NCBI GenBank assembly: GCA_937911965.1
Contig: CALDPL010000474.1
Span: forward strand, 1-5,625
DNA: 5,625 nucleotides
Reading direction: 5' to 3'
Source: an uncultured Allomuricauda sp.
GTDB lineage: Bacteria; Bacteroidota; Bacteroidia; Flavobacteriales; Flavobacteriaceae
Part shown: piece after piece, positions 1 through 5,504 of the stretch
Numbering within the stretch: position 1 is the stretch's first letter
How the letters are laid out: each line of letters starts with the position of its first letter
The notes under the pieces: generated by a model
The model's input: the letters and a program-made list of their open reading frames with translations, nothing else
Told to the model about the DNA's origin: nothing
Databases searched by the model: none
Program-made: the position numbers and the translations under genes

Positions 1-320
1 AGCTGCGCCTTGGTGATGTGCGGTGTGTTGACGAACTGATACCCCGCCTCGATGTGCTTGGCGCGCGAATACGACTCCATTTCGCTACGCACGATGCCGC
101 CCCTGGGGTGGAAGACGGCCAGGCCCGAACCGATCTCGTCGGGGAAGCTGAACAGGTCCAGTTCGGCGCCCAGCTTGCGGTGATCGCGCCGCTGCGCCTC
201 CTCGATCAACTCGACGTGGGTGTCCAGCGCCTCCTGGGATTCCCACGCGGTGCCGTAGATGCGTTGCAGGCTGGCGTTGTTCTGATCACCGCGCCAGTAC
301 GCCGCCGAGCTGCGGGTGAG
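1..320 (-). CDS. thrS: Threonyl-tRNA synthetase, internal fragment (actinobacterial type)
   Basis: The reverse strand is open from 320 to 1 with no start or stop, giving about 106 residues. ThrS is the cytoplasmic class II synthetase that charges tRNA-Thr with threonine. The fragment begins with [12 protein letters not shown], the conserved end of the N-terminal editing half (AYWRGD is also in E. coli ThrS), then [23 protein letters not shown], and the motif 1 region with [12 protein letters not shown] and [13 protein letters not shown]. This is roughly residues 205-310 of the E. coli protein; the zinc ligands and motifs 2 and 3 lie off the left edge. The wording, especially [19 protein letters not shown], is what I recall from mycobacterial and related actinobacterial ThrS. 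Codons are strongly GC-ending, unlike the genes to the right. The upstream half of the gene is replaced at about 318 by an unrelated regulator on the other strand. Family assignment is firm; the lineage is inferred from memory. Confidence 0.92.
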
Positions 321-321
321 C
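300..321. other. Left chimeric junction: actinobacterial thrS to flavobacterial tetR
   Basis: On the reverse strand the bases up to about 320 fit ThrS (LTRSSAAYW). On the forward strand the bases from 319 fit a TetR helix-turn-helix (SKKTLYQHF). Between 301 and 318 the forward frame also reads AAELRV, a believable lead-in to a TetR recognition helix, so the exact breakpoint cannot be placed within this stretch. Further upstream the TetR frame hits stops (TGA 283-285, TAG 256-258). Right of 320 the ThrS frame no longer looks like ThrS: a lysine is expected just before LTRSS and a leucine is read. Base composition and codon use change here as well. Confidence 0.8.
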
Positions 322-822
322 AAGAAGACCCTCTACCAGCATTTCGGGAGCAAGGAGGAACTGGTCACCGAAAGCCTGGATTTCTTCCTGGAAAAGATAA
401 GGGCCAACCTGGATGCATACCTCAAGGAAAATCCAAATGAGCAAGAACCGCTCTCCACGATAATCCATATCTATAAACAGGGGTTGATCGTCCTACAACA
501 GATCAACCCCTCCTTTTTGCACGGCCTGGACCGATATTATCCCAAGGCCTTTGAGCACTACAACAAATTCAAAAGCGATGTGGTCTGGGACATGGTGCGT
601 CCTCTGCTCAAAAAGGCACAGAAACTGGGACAGGTAAGGGCCAAGGTCAATGTGGATCTGGTCTGCCTGCTCTTCCTCTCCCGTTTGGAGGACATGGTCT
701 ACTCCAAATCCGACCTCTTTGACCAATACAGCCTGAATGAACTCCTGGAACATATCATCATCAACAACCTCAGGGGCGTCCTGACCTTGGAATATCTAAA
801 AAACTATCCCCTGGAACCCTGA
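316..822 (+). CDS. TetR/AcrR-family regulator, N-terminus missing
   Basis: This is a one-component DNA-binding regulator whose first ~30-40 residues are lost at the left junction. What remains starts inside the DNA-binding domain: [16 protein letters not shown] is the recognition helix and helix 4 of TetR_N. About 150 mainly helical residues follow, the ligand-binding and dimerisation half. The GTG at 316-318 is an in-frame codon at the breakpoint and probably not the true start; it encodes the Val that normally precedes SKKTLY. Family members are usually near 190-210 residues, against 168 here. The gene ends at TGA 820-822, nine bases from the stop of the convergent lysoplasmalogenase gene, with no hairpin between them. 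The ligand and targets cannot be told. Codon use matches the dinB and pyk region, so this is the left edge of the flavobacterial segment. Confidence 0.85.
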   Translation: MSKKTLYQHFGSKEELVTESLDFFLEKIRANLDAYLKENPNEQEPLSTIIHIYKQGLIVLQQINPSFLHGLDRYYPKAFEHYNKFKSDVVWDMVRPLLKKAQKLGQVRAKVNVDLVCLLFLSRLEDMVYSKSDLFDQYSLNELLEHIIINNLRGVLTLEYLKNYPLEP

Positions 823-831
823 GCCCCGAAC

Positions 832-1521
832 TCAATCCCCTCGTTCCCCAAGCAGCTTACAGCTTGCCTTGGACAGCAATCCCAGGCTCAACCAGTAGGT
901 CCCCAATATCAAGGGGACCGAAAAATCAAAAGGGGTCTTGAACTTGGAAATTGCGATCAGGGTATCCGAAAACATAAAGAGCAGCGCTCCCAAAGCAATC
1001 CACCCAAAGGCCTTTGTGGGCTCCCTTAGAAAAAGGCCCATTCCCTGCCAGGCCATAAAACAGATCACCAGCACGTACAGGGCCACCGGCACCCCAAAGG
1101 CCCCCAAATCGGGGAGCAACCAAAGAAACAGGGCCGTGCCCACCCCAAAGAGAAGCAGGAAGGAAATCCAATGGGAATAAAATCCCCTAAGTTTGATAAA
1201 GGAAGTTGAGAAGAACAAATGGCCGACCAAAAAGGAGGCCAGGCCATAAACAAAATAGGAGTCGTACAACAACAGTACATCCCCCAACAAACAGCAACAG
1301 AACCCGATCAGCATCCCTTTCCCAAATCGGGACAAAACCCCATCCCCTCCACGGACAAGAAATAACAGGGGAAGCATGATCGAAAGGGTCGTCAAGGGCT
1401 TGAGCAGGACATAGAGCACCCGGGGACCAAAGTGTTCAACACCAATGGCCAAAACGGCAAAGATTGCGCAGAGCAACCAATACGTCCCCGACCAAGTTCC
1501 CTTCCCAAAAACCGTTACCAT
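832..1521 (-). CDS. Lysoplasmalogenase, YhhN/TMEM86 family
   Basis: This is a 229-residue integral membrane protein with about eight hydrophobic segments (near 12-30, 35-55, 68-87, 90-108, 116-135, 140-158, 170-190 and 201-217). Family marks are visible in order: KPLTT at 41-45, LLGDVLLLYDSYFVYG with Asp81, FLVGHLFF at 97-104, FSDTLIAISKF with Asp186, and a final GTYWLSLGLL. The two Asp motifs (GD and SD) are the family's most conserved polar sites and are thought to be catalytic. Characterised relatives cleave the vinyl-ether bond of lysoplasmalogens, releasing a fatty aldehyde; in bacteria without plasmalogens the substrate is uncertain. The ATG at 1521-1519 lies inside the last codons of the CYTH gene (7-base overlap), so the two are probably one mRNA with coupled translation. 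It ends at 832-834, tail to tail with the regulator at 316-822. The family call is secure; the enzymatic activity is inferred. Confidence 0.9.
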   Translation of the reverse strand: MVTVFGKGTWSGTYWLLCAIFAVLAIGVEHFGPRVLYVLLKPLTTLSIMLPLLFLVRGGDGVLSRFGKGMLIGFCCCLLGDVLLLYDSYFVYGLASFLVGHLFFSTSFIKLRGFYSHWISFLLLFGVGTALFLWLLPDLGAFGVPVALYVLVICFMAWQGMGLFLREPTKAFGWIALGALLFMFSDTLIAISKFKTPFDFSVPLILGTYWLSLGLLSKASCKLLGERGD

Positions 1522-1988
1522 TGGGTATAGGGGTTTTGACTTAATTGGGAATTGTAATATTTTTTCTGTCCGGTGACCTCTTCCCCCAGCCAGGGAGGCC
1601 TTTCAAAGGGCTGGTCCTCGTGCTCCAACTCGAGTTCGGCCACCACCAGGCCCTTGTTCTCCCCCAGGAATTCATCTACCTCGAAGATGCGACCGCCATA
1701 GGGGACACTATAGCGGACCTTTTCCAAGATTCCACGCTCGCACAGATCGAACAGATTGCCCACTTCCCCCAGCGATATCTCAGACTCCCATTCAAAACGG
1801 GTGGTCCCCGAATCGTTGGTGGGGCCCTTTATGGTCAAATACCCCTTGTCGTCCATGCGCCTGACCCTTACGGTCCTTTCGGGGTCCCGGTTCAAAAAAC
1901 CCTGTACAATTCGGCTATGGGAGCTGGCCGCTTCCCGATAGGCCTGGGATAGGACCAGGAATTTCCGTTCTATTTCCAGATGTTCCAT
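1515..1988 (-). CDS. CYTH-domain protein (triphosphate tunnel metalloenzyme)
   Basis: This is a single CYTH domain of 157 residues, the usual size for the small bacterial members. The signature EIERKFLV is at residues 5-12, followed by the basic strand RTVRVRR (38-44), YLTIKG with Lys54, RFEWESEI (64-71), EKVRY (89-93), FEVDEF (102-107) and AELEL (117-121). These charged residues line the tunnel that binds triphosphate and metal in the family, and the C-terminal W-GEEVTGQKKYYNS-L--NP pattern is typical. Known small bacterial relatives hydrolyse inorganic triphosphate; adenylate cyclase or thiamine-triphosphatase activity seems less likely but cannot be excluded. I chose the ATG at 1988-1986, which gives MEHLEIERK; a TTG just before it (1991-1989) is in frame but unlikely. 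Its stop overlaps the lysoplasmalogenase start, suggesting a two-gene operon. It is divergent from dinB, with starts 27 bases apart. Confidence 0.9.
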   Translation of the reverse strand: MEHLEIERKFLVLSQAYREAASSHSRIVQGFLNRDPERTVRVRRMDDKGYLTIKGPTNDSGTTRFEWESEISLGEVGNLFDLCERGILEKVRYSVPYGGRIFEVDEFLGENKGLVVAELELEHEDQPFERPPWLGEEVTGQKKYYNSQLSQNPYTQW

Positions 1989-2015
1989 CAAACTAAATAT
2001 AGTTTAATTTTGAGA
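1989..2015. promoter_or_regulatory. Divergent CYTH/dinB spacer with small inverted repeat
   Basis: This 27-base AT-rich spacer must serve both divergent starts. It holds a perfect inverted repeat, AAACTA (1990-1995) and TAGTTT (2000-2005), separated by AATA. A match to the Bacteroidota -7 consensus TAnnTTTG is present on the + strand (TAATTTTG, 2005-2012), and a one-mismatch match on the - strand (TATATTTA, 2001-1994). No convincing -33 TTG element lies at the expected distance on either side, and both -7 matches lie only a few bases from the start codons, implying leaderless or very short leaders. No LexA-like site is evident next to dinB. In an AT-rich spacer these matches could be chance. 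Confidence 0.35.
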
Positions 2016-3116
2016 ATGGATTTGGATTTTCCCTTAAGAAAAATCATTCATGTGGACATGGACGCCTTCTATGCTTCCGTGGAACAACAGGACAATCCCA
2101 CCCTTAAGGGAAAACCCATTGCCGTGGGTGGAGGGTCTCCCAGGGGCGTGGTCGCCGCGGCCAGTTATGAAGCCCGAAAGTTCGGGGTCCGTTCCGCCAT
2201 GTCAGGGCAGATCGCCCTTAGGAACTGCCCCCAACTGATCTTTGTTCCCCCCAGGTTCGACCGTTATAGGGAAGTTTCCAAGGCCATTCAAAAAATCTTT
2301 TACGAGTACACCGATCTGGTGGAGCCCCTTTCCCTGGACGAGGCCTATCTGGATGTCAGCCACAATAAAAAAGGGAACCCTTCGGCCACCCTGGTCGCCC
2401 GGGAGATCAGACAAAAAATCTTGGAAAGCACCGGCCTGACGGCCTCCGCCGGAATCTCCATCAACAAATTCATCGCCAAGGTGGCCAGTGACATCAACAA
2501 ACCCAACGGTCAAAAGACCGTGAACCCGGAGGAGGTCCTCCAATTCCTGGAAGGCCTTGACATCAGAAAATTCCATGGAGTGGGGAAGGTCACCGCGGAA
2601 AAGATGTACAGACTGGGCATTTTTACGGGCAAGGACCTCAGGGAAAGACCCCTGGACTTTCTGGAACGGGAATTCGGCAAGAGTGGGGAATTCTATTACC
2701 GGGTCGTCCGCGGCATCCATTTGAGCCCCGTAAAGCCCCACCGCGATCCAAAGTCCGTGGGGGCCGAGCGCACCTTTGTAGAAAACCTCAGTTCCGAAAT
2801 CTTTATGTTGGAAAAATTGGAACACATTGCCCAGGAATTGGAAAGAAGACTCCAAAAATCAGGGATTGCAGGCAAAACCGTTACCCTAAAGATAAAATAC
2901 AGCGACTTCAGCCTACAGACCCGAAGCAAGACCCTACCCTACTTTATTTCGGACCAGACACTGATCCTGGAAACCGCCAAGGAACTGCTCTACCAATCCA
3001 CCTTGGAGAACTCCGTACGTCTTTTGGGCATTTCCCTGGCCAACCTCAATACCGGGGGAAATAGGGAGAAACCCAAAAGTAAAGGCGTTTCGGTACAACT
3101 TAAATTTGACTTTTAA
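2016..3116 (+). CDS. dinB: DNA polymerase IV (Y-family translesion polymerase)
   Basis: This is a complete 366-residue DinB, an error-prone polymerase that copies past damaged template bases in the cytoplasm. The palm begins with KIIHVDMDAFYASVEQ (9-24): Asp14 is the first metal ligand and Tyr19 sits at the steric gate (Phe13 in E. coli). SLDEAYLDVS carries the catalytic Asp108-Glu109 pair. GISINKFIAKVASDINKPNGQ and the helix-hairpin-helix FHGVGKVTAEKMYRLGI follow, then the little-finger domain to about 345. The last residues, QLKFDF, fit the C-terminal beta-clamp binding motif (E. coli ends QLVLGL). The ATG at 2016 is preferred because it gives MDLDFPLRKIIHVDMD; an in-frame ATG at 1980 would add 12 unconserved residues and run into the CYTH gene. 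No Shine-Dalgarno is present, normal for Bacteroidota. The gene after it on the same strand starts 46 bases downstream. All catalytic residues are present. Confidence 0.97.
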   Translation: MDLDFPLRKIIHVDMDAFYASVEQQDNPTLKGKPIAVGGGSPRGVVAAASYEARKFGVRSAMSGQIALRNCPQLIFVPPRFDRYREVSKAIQKIFYEYTDLVEPLSLDEAYLDVSHNKKGNPSATLVAREIRQKILESTGLTASAGISINKFIAKVASDINKPNGQKTVNPEEVLQFLEGLDIRKFHGVGKVTAEKMYRLGIFTGKDLRERPLDFLEREFGKSGEFYYRVVRGIHLSPVKPHRDPKSVGAERTFVENLSSEIFMLEKLEHIAQELERRLQKSGIAGKTVTLKIKYSDFSLQTRSKTLPYFISDQTLILETAKELLYQSTLENSVRLLGISLANLNTGGNREKPKSKGVSVQLKFDF

Positions 3117-3162
3117 TCGAACTAAATTGGAAGGTCGGTCTTTTCTTGTTTAATTTGTGGAT
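3117..3162 (+). promoter_or_regulatory. Spacer before second TetR gene with GGTCGGTC element
   Basis: This 46-base spacer separates dinB from the following regulator. GGTCGGTC at 3133-3140 (GACCGACC on the other strand) resembles half-sites found in operators of some TetR/AcrR regulators, so it could be an autoregulatory site. Only one half is obvious; no symmetrical partner is seen. GTTTAATTTG at 3148-3157 resembles a degenerate Bacteroidota -7 element. The spacer also shares the 8-mer AACTAAAT (3120-3127) and the 9-mer GTTTAATTT (3148-3156) with the CYTH/dinB spacer, with different spacing. There is no terminator hairpin, so read-through from dinB is possible. Confidence 0.3.
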
Positions 3163-3738
3163 ATGCAGCGCAATGAATTGCACCAACATATCATCACCAC
3201 GGCCGGCAAACTCTTCTATGTCCAAGGGTACAATTCAACGGGGATCAATGAAATCATAGCCCAATGTGGGATTGCAAAGGCCACCCTCTACAGCCACTTC
3301 AAATCCAAGGAGGACCTCTGTATAGCCCATTTGGAAGGAAGGCACAAGGCCTTTATGGAGCGCTTAAAGAGCCATACCGGAGGCAAAAAACCGGGAAGGA
3401 ACCGCCTGTTGGCCATTTTCGAACTCCTGCAGGATCTGTACCGGGAAGAAGATTTCCAGGGCTGTTGGGGCCTAAAGACCCTAGGGGAACTCTCCCCGGA
3501 CCAAAAGAAAATCCTATCGGTAATCCAAAAACAGAAGAAGGAACTCCTGGACCACCTGACAGAGGAGGTCACGGGCAATCTGCCCAATCTTTCCAAAGCG
3601 GAGATCGAAAGAATATCGGGAGGCCTCTACCTCCTCTATGAGAGTGCGATAACAGAAAGCCGCCTCTTTGGAAACGATTGGCCCATCTATACGGCCAAGG
3701 GCATTGCACCCTCCCTTTTTCCGGAAAAGGGCCCTTAA
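3163..3738 (+). CDS. TetR/AcrR-family transcriptional regulator
   Basis: This is a complete regulator of 191 residues, a normal length. The N-terminal domain reads IITTAGKLFYVQGYNSTGIN followed by the helix-turn-helix at about 26-46 (TGINEIIAQCGIAKATLYSHF) and KSKEDL. The C-terminal half is helical and contains FQGCWGLKTLGELSPDQ (98-114) in the ligand-binding domain, resembling the QGC-type C-terminal domains of YxaF/LmrA-like regulators. Such proteins usually repress a nearby efflux or metabolic gene and release DNA when a small molecule binds; no such target is in view, so the ligand and regulon are unknown. The ATG at 3163 is preferred; a GTG at 3157, two codons upstream, is also possible. 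The TAA stop (3736-3738) shares the palindrome TTAA with the stop of the convergent pyk gene. It could be co-transcribed with dinB. Codon use matches the neighbouring flavobacterial genes. Confidence 0.93.
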   Translation: MQRNELHQHIITTAGKLFYVQGYNSTGINEIIAQCGIAKATLYSHFKSKEDLCIAHLEGRHKAFMERLKSHTGGKKPGRNRLLAIFELLQDLYREEDFQGCWGLKTLGELSPDQKKILSVIQKQKKELLDHLTEEVTGNLPNLSKAEIERISGGLYLLYESAITESRLFGNDWPIYTAKGIAPSLFPEKGP

Positions 3739-5492
3739 TCCTTGATGTCCTTCGACTCGATCTGGGTCACCCTGAGGGTGTTCACCATTCCCTTGGACTT
3801 TATGGGCATGGCGGCCAGGCTCACCAACATATCCCCGACCTGCAGATAGCCCTTTTCACAGGCCATCCGGTTCACATCCTCAATGGTCTGGTCGGTGGAC
3901 ACGAATTTGTCGTAATAGAAAGCCTTTACCCCCCAGAGCAAATTCAGTTGGGTCAAGATCCTTCTATTGGAGGTGAACACCAAAATATGGGAGGAAGGCC
4001 TCCAAGCCGATATCTGAAATGCGGTATAACCACTGTTGGTCAGGGTCGAAATGGCCTTGGCCTCTATTTCATTGGCCATCAGGGCCGCGTGGTAACAGAC
4101 CGATTTGGTGATGAACCTATTGGTACGGATGTGGGGTGGGGTCTGCGGCACCTTGATCAAATTGGAATCCTCCACACTGGTCAAAATACTGGCCATGCGC
4201 TCTATGACCTGTACGGGATAGTTCCCCACAGAGGTCTCCCCGGACAACATTACGGCATCGGCCCCGTCCATCACCGAGTTGGCCACATCGTTCACTTCGG
4301 CCCGGGTCGGGGTAAGGCTGGTGATCATGGTCTCCATCATCTGGGTCGCAATGATCACGGGTATTCGGGCCTTTTTGGCCCGCAACACCAATTTTTTCTG
4401 GATCAGCGGCACTTCCTGGGCGGGCACTTCCACCCCCAGGTCCCCCCGGGCCACCATAAGTCCATCGCAATGGGTCACAATGGAATCCATGTTCTCCACC
4501 GCTTCCGGTTTTTCGATCTTGGCTATGATCGGGATCTTGTGGTCGGAATGCTCCTTGATCAGGTTCTGCAGGTCGATCAGGTCCTGGCTGTGCCGGACAA
4601 AGGAAAGTGCGATCCAATCCACCTGGTGGCCTATCGCAAAAATGGCATCCTTCACGTCCTTTTTCGTCAGGGCGGGCAGGGAAATGGCCGTATTGGGAAG
4701 GTTGACCCCTTTCTTGGATTTCAGGGGACCCCCTTGGATCACGGTGGCCGTCACCTCATTTTTCCCATTGGTGGCCTTTACCTCAAAAATGAGCTTGCCA
4801 TCATCCAACAGAACCCGTTCCCCGGCCTTGACATCCTTGGGGAAGTTCTGATAGTTCATGTACACCCGTTGGGCATTCCCCTCAAAGGCTTCCCCGGTTG
4901 CAAAGATCACCTCGTCCCCCGGGACCACGACGGCTTCCCCGCCCATGACCCCGACCCGGAGCTTGGGCCCCTGCAGGTCTGCCAGGATCGATATATTGGT
5001 GTCCAATTCCTTGTTGAGCTCGCGGATCATCCGGCGGAGCGGTGGATGCGGCTCATCAGCAGAACGCACGATGGGCTCGAACTCAATCACGATGCCGGCC
5101 GAGCTCCGGTGCAGAAGCGCGTTGAACGACCGGCCGCTCTGGAGGCGGATGATGAGAGACATCTCGCCCGGAACGGGCAATGCGTCGTCAAAGGCCGAGG
5201 CGAGGCGCTCGGCAGCTTCCTCACCCACGGCGGCAGAAAGCGACTGGCCAAGCACGTCGTCTGCCGGCACACCCAGGTGGTCGTCGAGGTTCTGACCGGC
5301 CTGCGTAATCGTTAATGTAGACGGATCGACAACGAGCAATGTACCGTGAGGCTGTATACCTCCAGCGTCGGGGCGTGTCGATGACTCGCTTCCGTCGTGC
5401 GAACTGTCCGCCCCGTCGTCACGGTCAGCATCGTCGATCGTGTCTTCGTGACCACGATTCATGCCGAGTGACATATTAATTTTTGCCAACAT
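3735..5492 (-). CDS. pyk: Pyruvate kinase lacking its N-terminus, in frame behind a PAS_2 fragment
   Basis: This is a single open frame of 585 residues from the ATG at 5492. From about residue 155 (base ~5030) onward it is pyruvate kinase, the last glycolytic step (phosphoenolpyruvate + ADP to pyruvate + ATP): LADLQGPKLRVGV, the lid/B domain, IAKIEKPEAVENMDSI with the catalytic Lys and a metal-binding Glu, GLMVARGDLGVE with the metal Asp, IATQMMET, and MLSGETSVGNYPV, then the full C-terminal domain. What is missing is the first ~50 residues of a normal ~476-residue Bacteroidota enzyme, including KIVATIGP and the RxNFSHG segment whose Arg, Asn and Ser bind phosphate and K+. As written, the product should be inactive. 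In its place is a PAS_2 domain from GC-rich DNA. The pyk part itself has flavobacterial codon use and overlaps the regulator stop by 4 bases. The fusion is probably an artefact; the real pyk gene should start beyond a breakpoint near 5012-5033. Confidence 0.93.
   Translation of the reverse strand: MLAKINMSLGMNRGHEDTIDDADRDDGADSSHDGSESSTRPDAGGIQPHGTLLVVDPSTLTITQAGQNLDDHLGVPADDVLGQSLSAAVGEEAAERLASAFDDALPVPGEMSLIIRLQSGRSFNALLHRSSAGIVIEFEPIVRSADEPHPPLRRMIRELNKELDTNISILADLQGPKLRVGVMGGEAVVVPGDEVIFATGEAFEGNAQRVYMNYQNFPKDVKAGERVLLDDGKLIFEVKATNGKNEVTATVIQGGPLKSKKGVNLPNTAISLPALTKKDVKDAIFAIGHQVDWIALSFVRHSQDLIDLQNLIKEHSDHKIPIIAKIEKPEAVENMDSIVTHCDGLMVARGDLGVEVPAQEVPLIQKKLVLRAKKARIPVIIATQMMETMITSLTPTRAEVNDVANSVMDGADAVMLSGETSVGNYPVQVIERMASILTSVEDSNLIKVPQTPPHIRTNRFITKSVCYHAALMANEIEAKAISTLTNSGYTAFQISAWRPSSHILVFTSNRRILTQLNLLWGVKAFYYDKFVSTDQTIEDVNRMACEKGYLQVGDMLVSLAAMPIKSKGMVNTLRVTQIESKDIKD
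5012..5033. other. Right chimeric junction: pyk to PAS_2 gene
   Basis: On the reverse strand, residues RRMIRELNKELDTN span the join. IRELNKELDTN is what a Bacteroidota pyruvate kinase has just before ILADLQGPK, while the codons for RRMIREL (CGC CGG ATG ATC CGC GAG CTC) have the GC-rich style of the upstream PAS_2 gene. The frame is kept across the join. The exact point cannot be fixed because both sources could supply these codons. Composition, codon use and ribosome-binding style differ on the two sides. Confidence 0.75.
5031..5492 (-). CDS. PAS_2 domain, 5' end of a phytochrome-like sensor gene (partial)
   Basis: This is the first ~154 residues of a gene cut off at the junction. Residues ~1-43 are a disordered, Asp/Ser/Glu-rich leader. 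A PAS_2 domain follows: GGIQPHGTLLVVDPSTLTI matches the (S/A)IQPHGxLLVLD signature that opens the photosensory module of bacteriophytochromes, then QNLDDHLGVPADDVLGQSL and GIVIEFEPI at the end of the domain. A GAF and PHY domain and a histidine kinase output would normally come next but are lost. The leader has no Cys, and the usual Cys-x-x-x-x-IHIPG motif that binds biliverdin is absent, so it may not bind a bilin in the standard way, or may be a PAS_2-only sensor. The ATG at 5492 follows GGGGAGG by 5 bases, a strong Shine-Dalgarno unlike the flavobacterial genes. The acidic leader hints at a halophile such as a Salinibacter relative; this is a guess. Confidence 0.72.
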
Positions 5493-5497
5493 CAATG

Positions 5498-5504
5498 CCT
5501 CCCC
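5498..5504 (-). promoter_or_regulatory. Strong Shine-Dalgarno of the PAS_2 gene
   Basis: Reverse-strand GGGGAGG ends five bases before the ATG at 5492 and two bases before an in-frame TTG at 5495. The spacing favours the ATG. No gene in the central segment has such a site, which supports a different origin for this end of the window. Confidence 0.7.

Noticed and set aside
316..318. GTG as the natural start of the first TetR gene
   Set aside because: It would begin the protein inside the helix-turn-helix, leaving no functional DNA-binding domain, and it sits exactly at the breakpoint.
18..440. Forward open frame crossing the left junction
   Set aside because: It is antisense to the clear ThrS reading and then out of frame with the TetR gene; it exists only because of the join.
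823..831. Possible bidirectional terminator between the convergent TetR and lysoplasmalogenase genes
   Set aside because: The gap is nine bases with no hairpin and no U-tract on either strand.
1545..1952. Forward open frame antisense to the CYTH gene
   Set aside because: The reverse strand carries all the CYTH motifs; the forward translation has none.
2202..2855. Reverse-strand open frame of 217 codons inside dinB
   Set aside because: It lies wholly antisense to a well-conserved polymerase gene and its translation resembles no known domain.
316..3738. A novel multi-gene system made of two TetR regulators, CYTH, YhhN and dinB
   Set aside because: Each gene is a common stand-alone family with intact motifs (apart from the truncated first regulator), the strands alternate, and nothing in the sequence ties them functionally beyond the CYTH-YhhN overlap.
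3678..5315. Long forward-strand open frame of 545 codons antisense to pyk
   Set aside because: It mirrors the pyruvate kinase codons. The predicted protein is rich in His, Gly and Asp with no recognisable domain, a usual side effect of codon bias on the opposite strand, and it crosses the chimeric junction.
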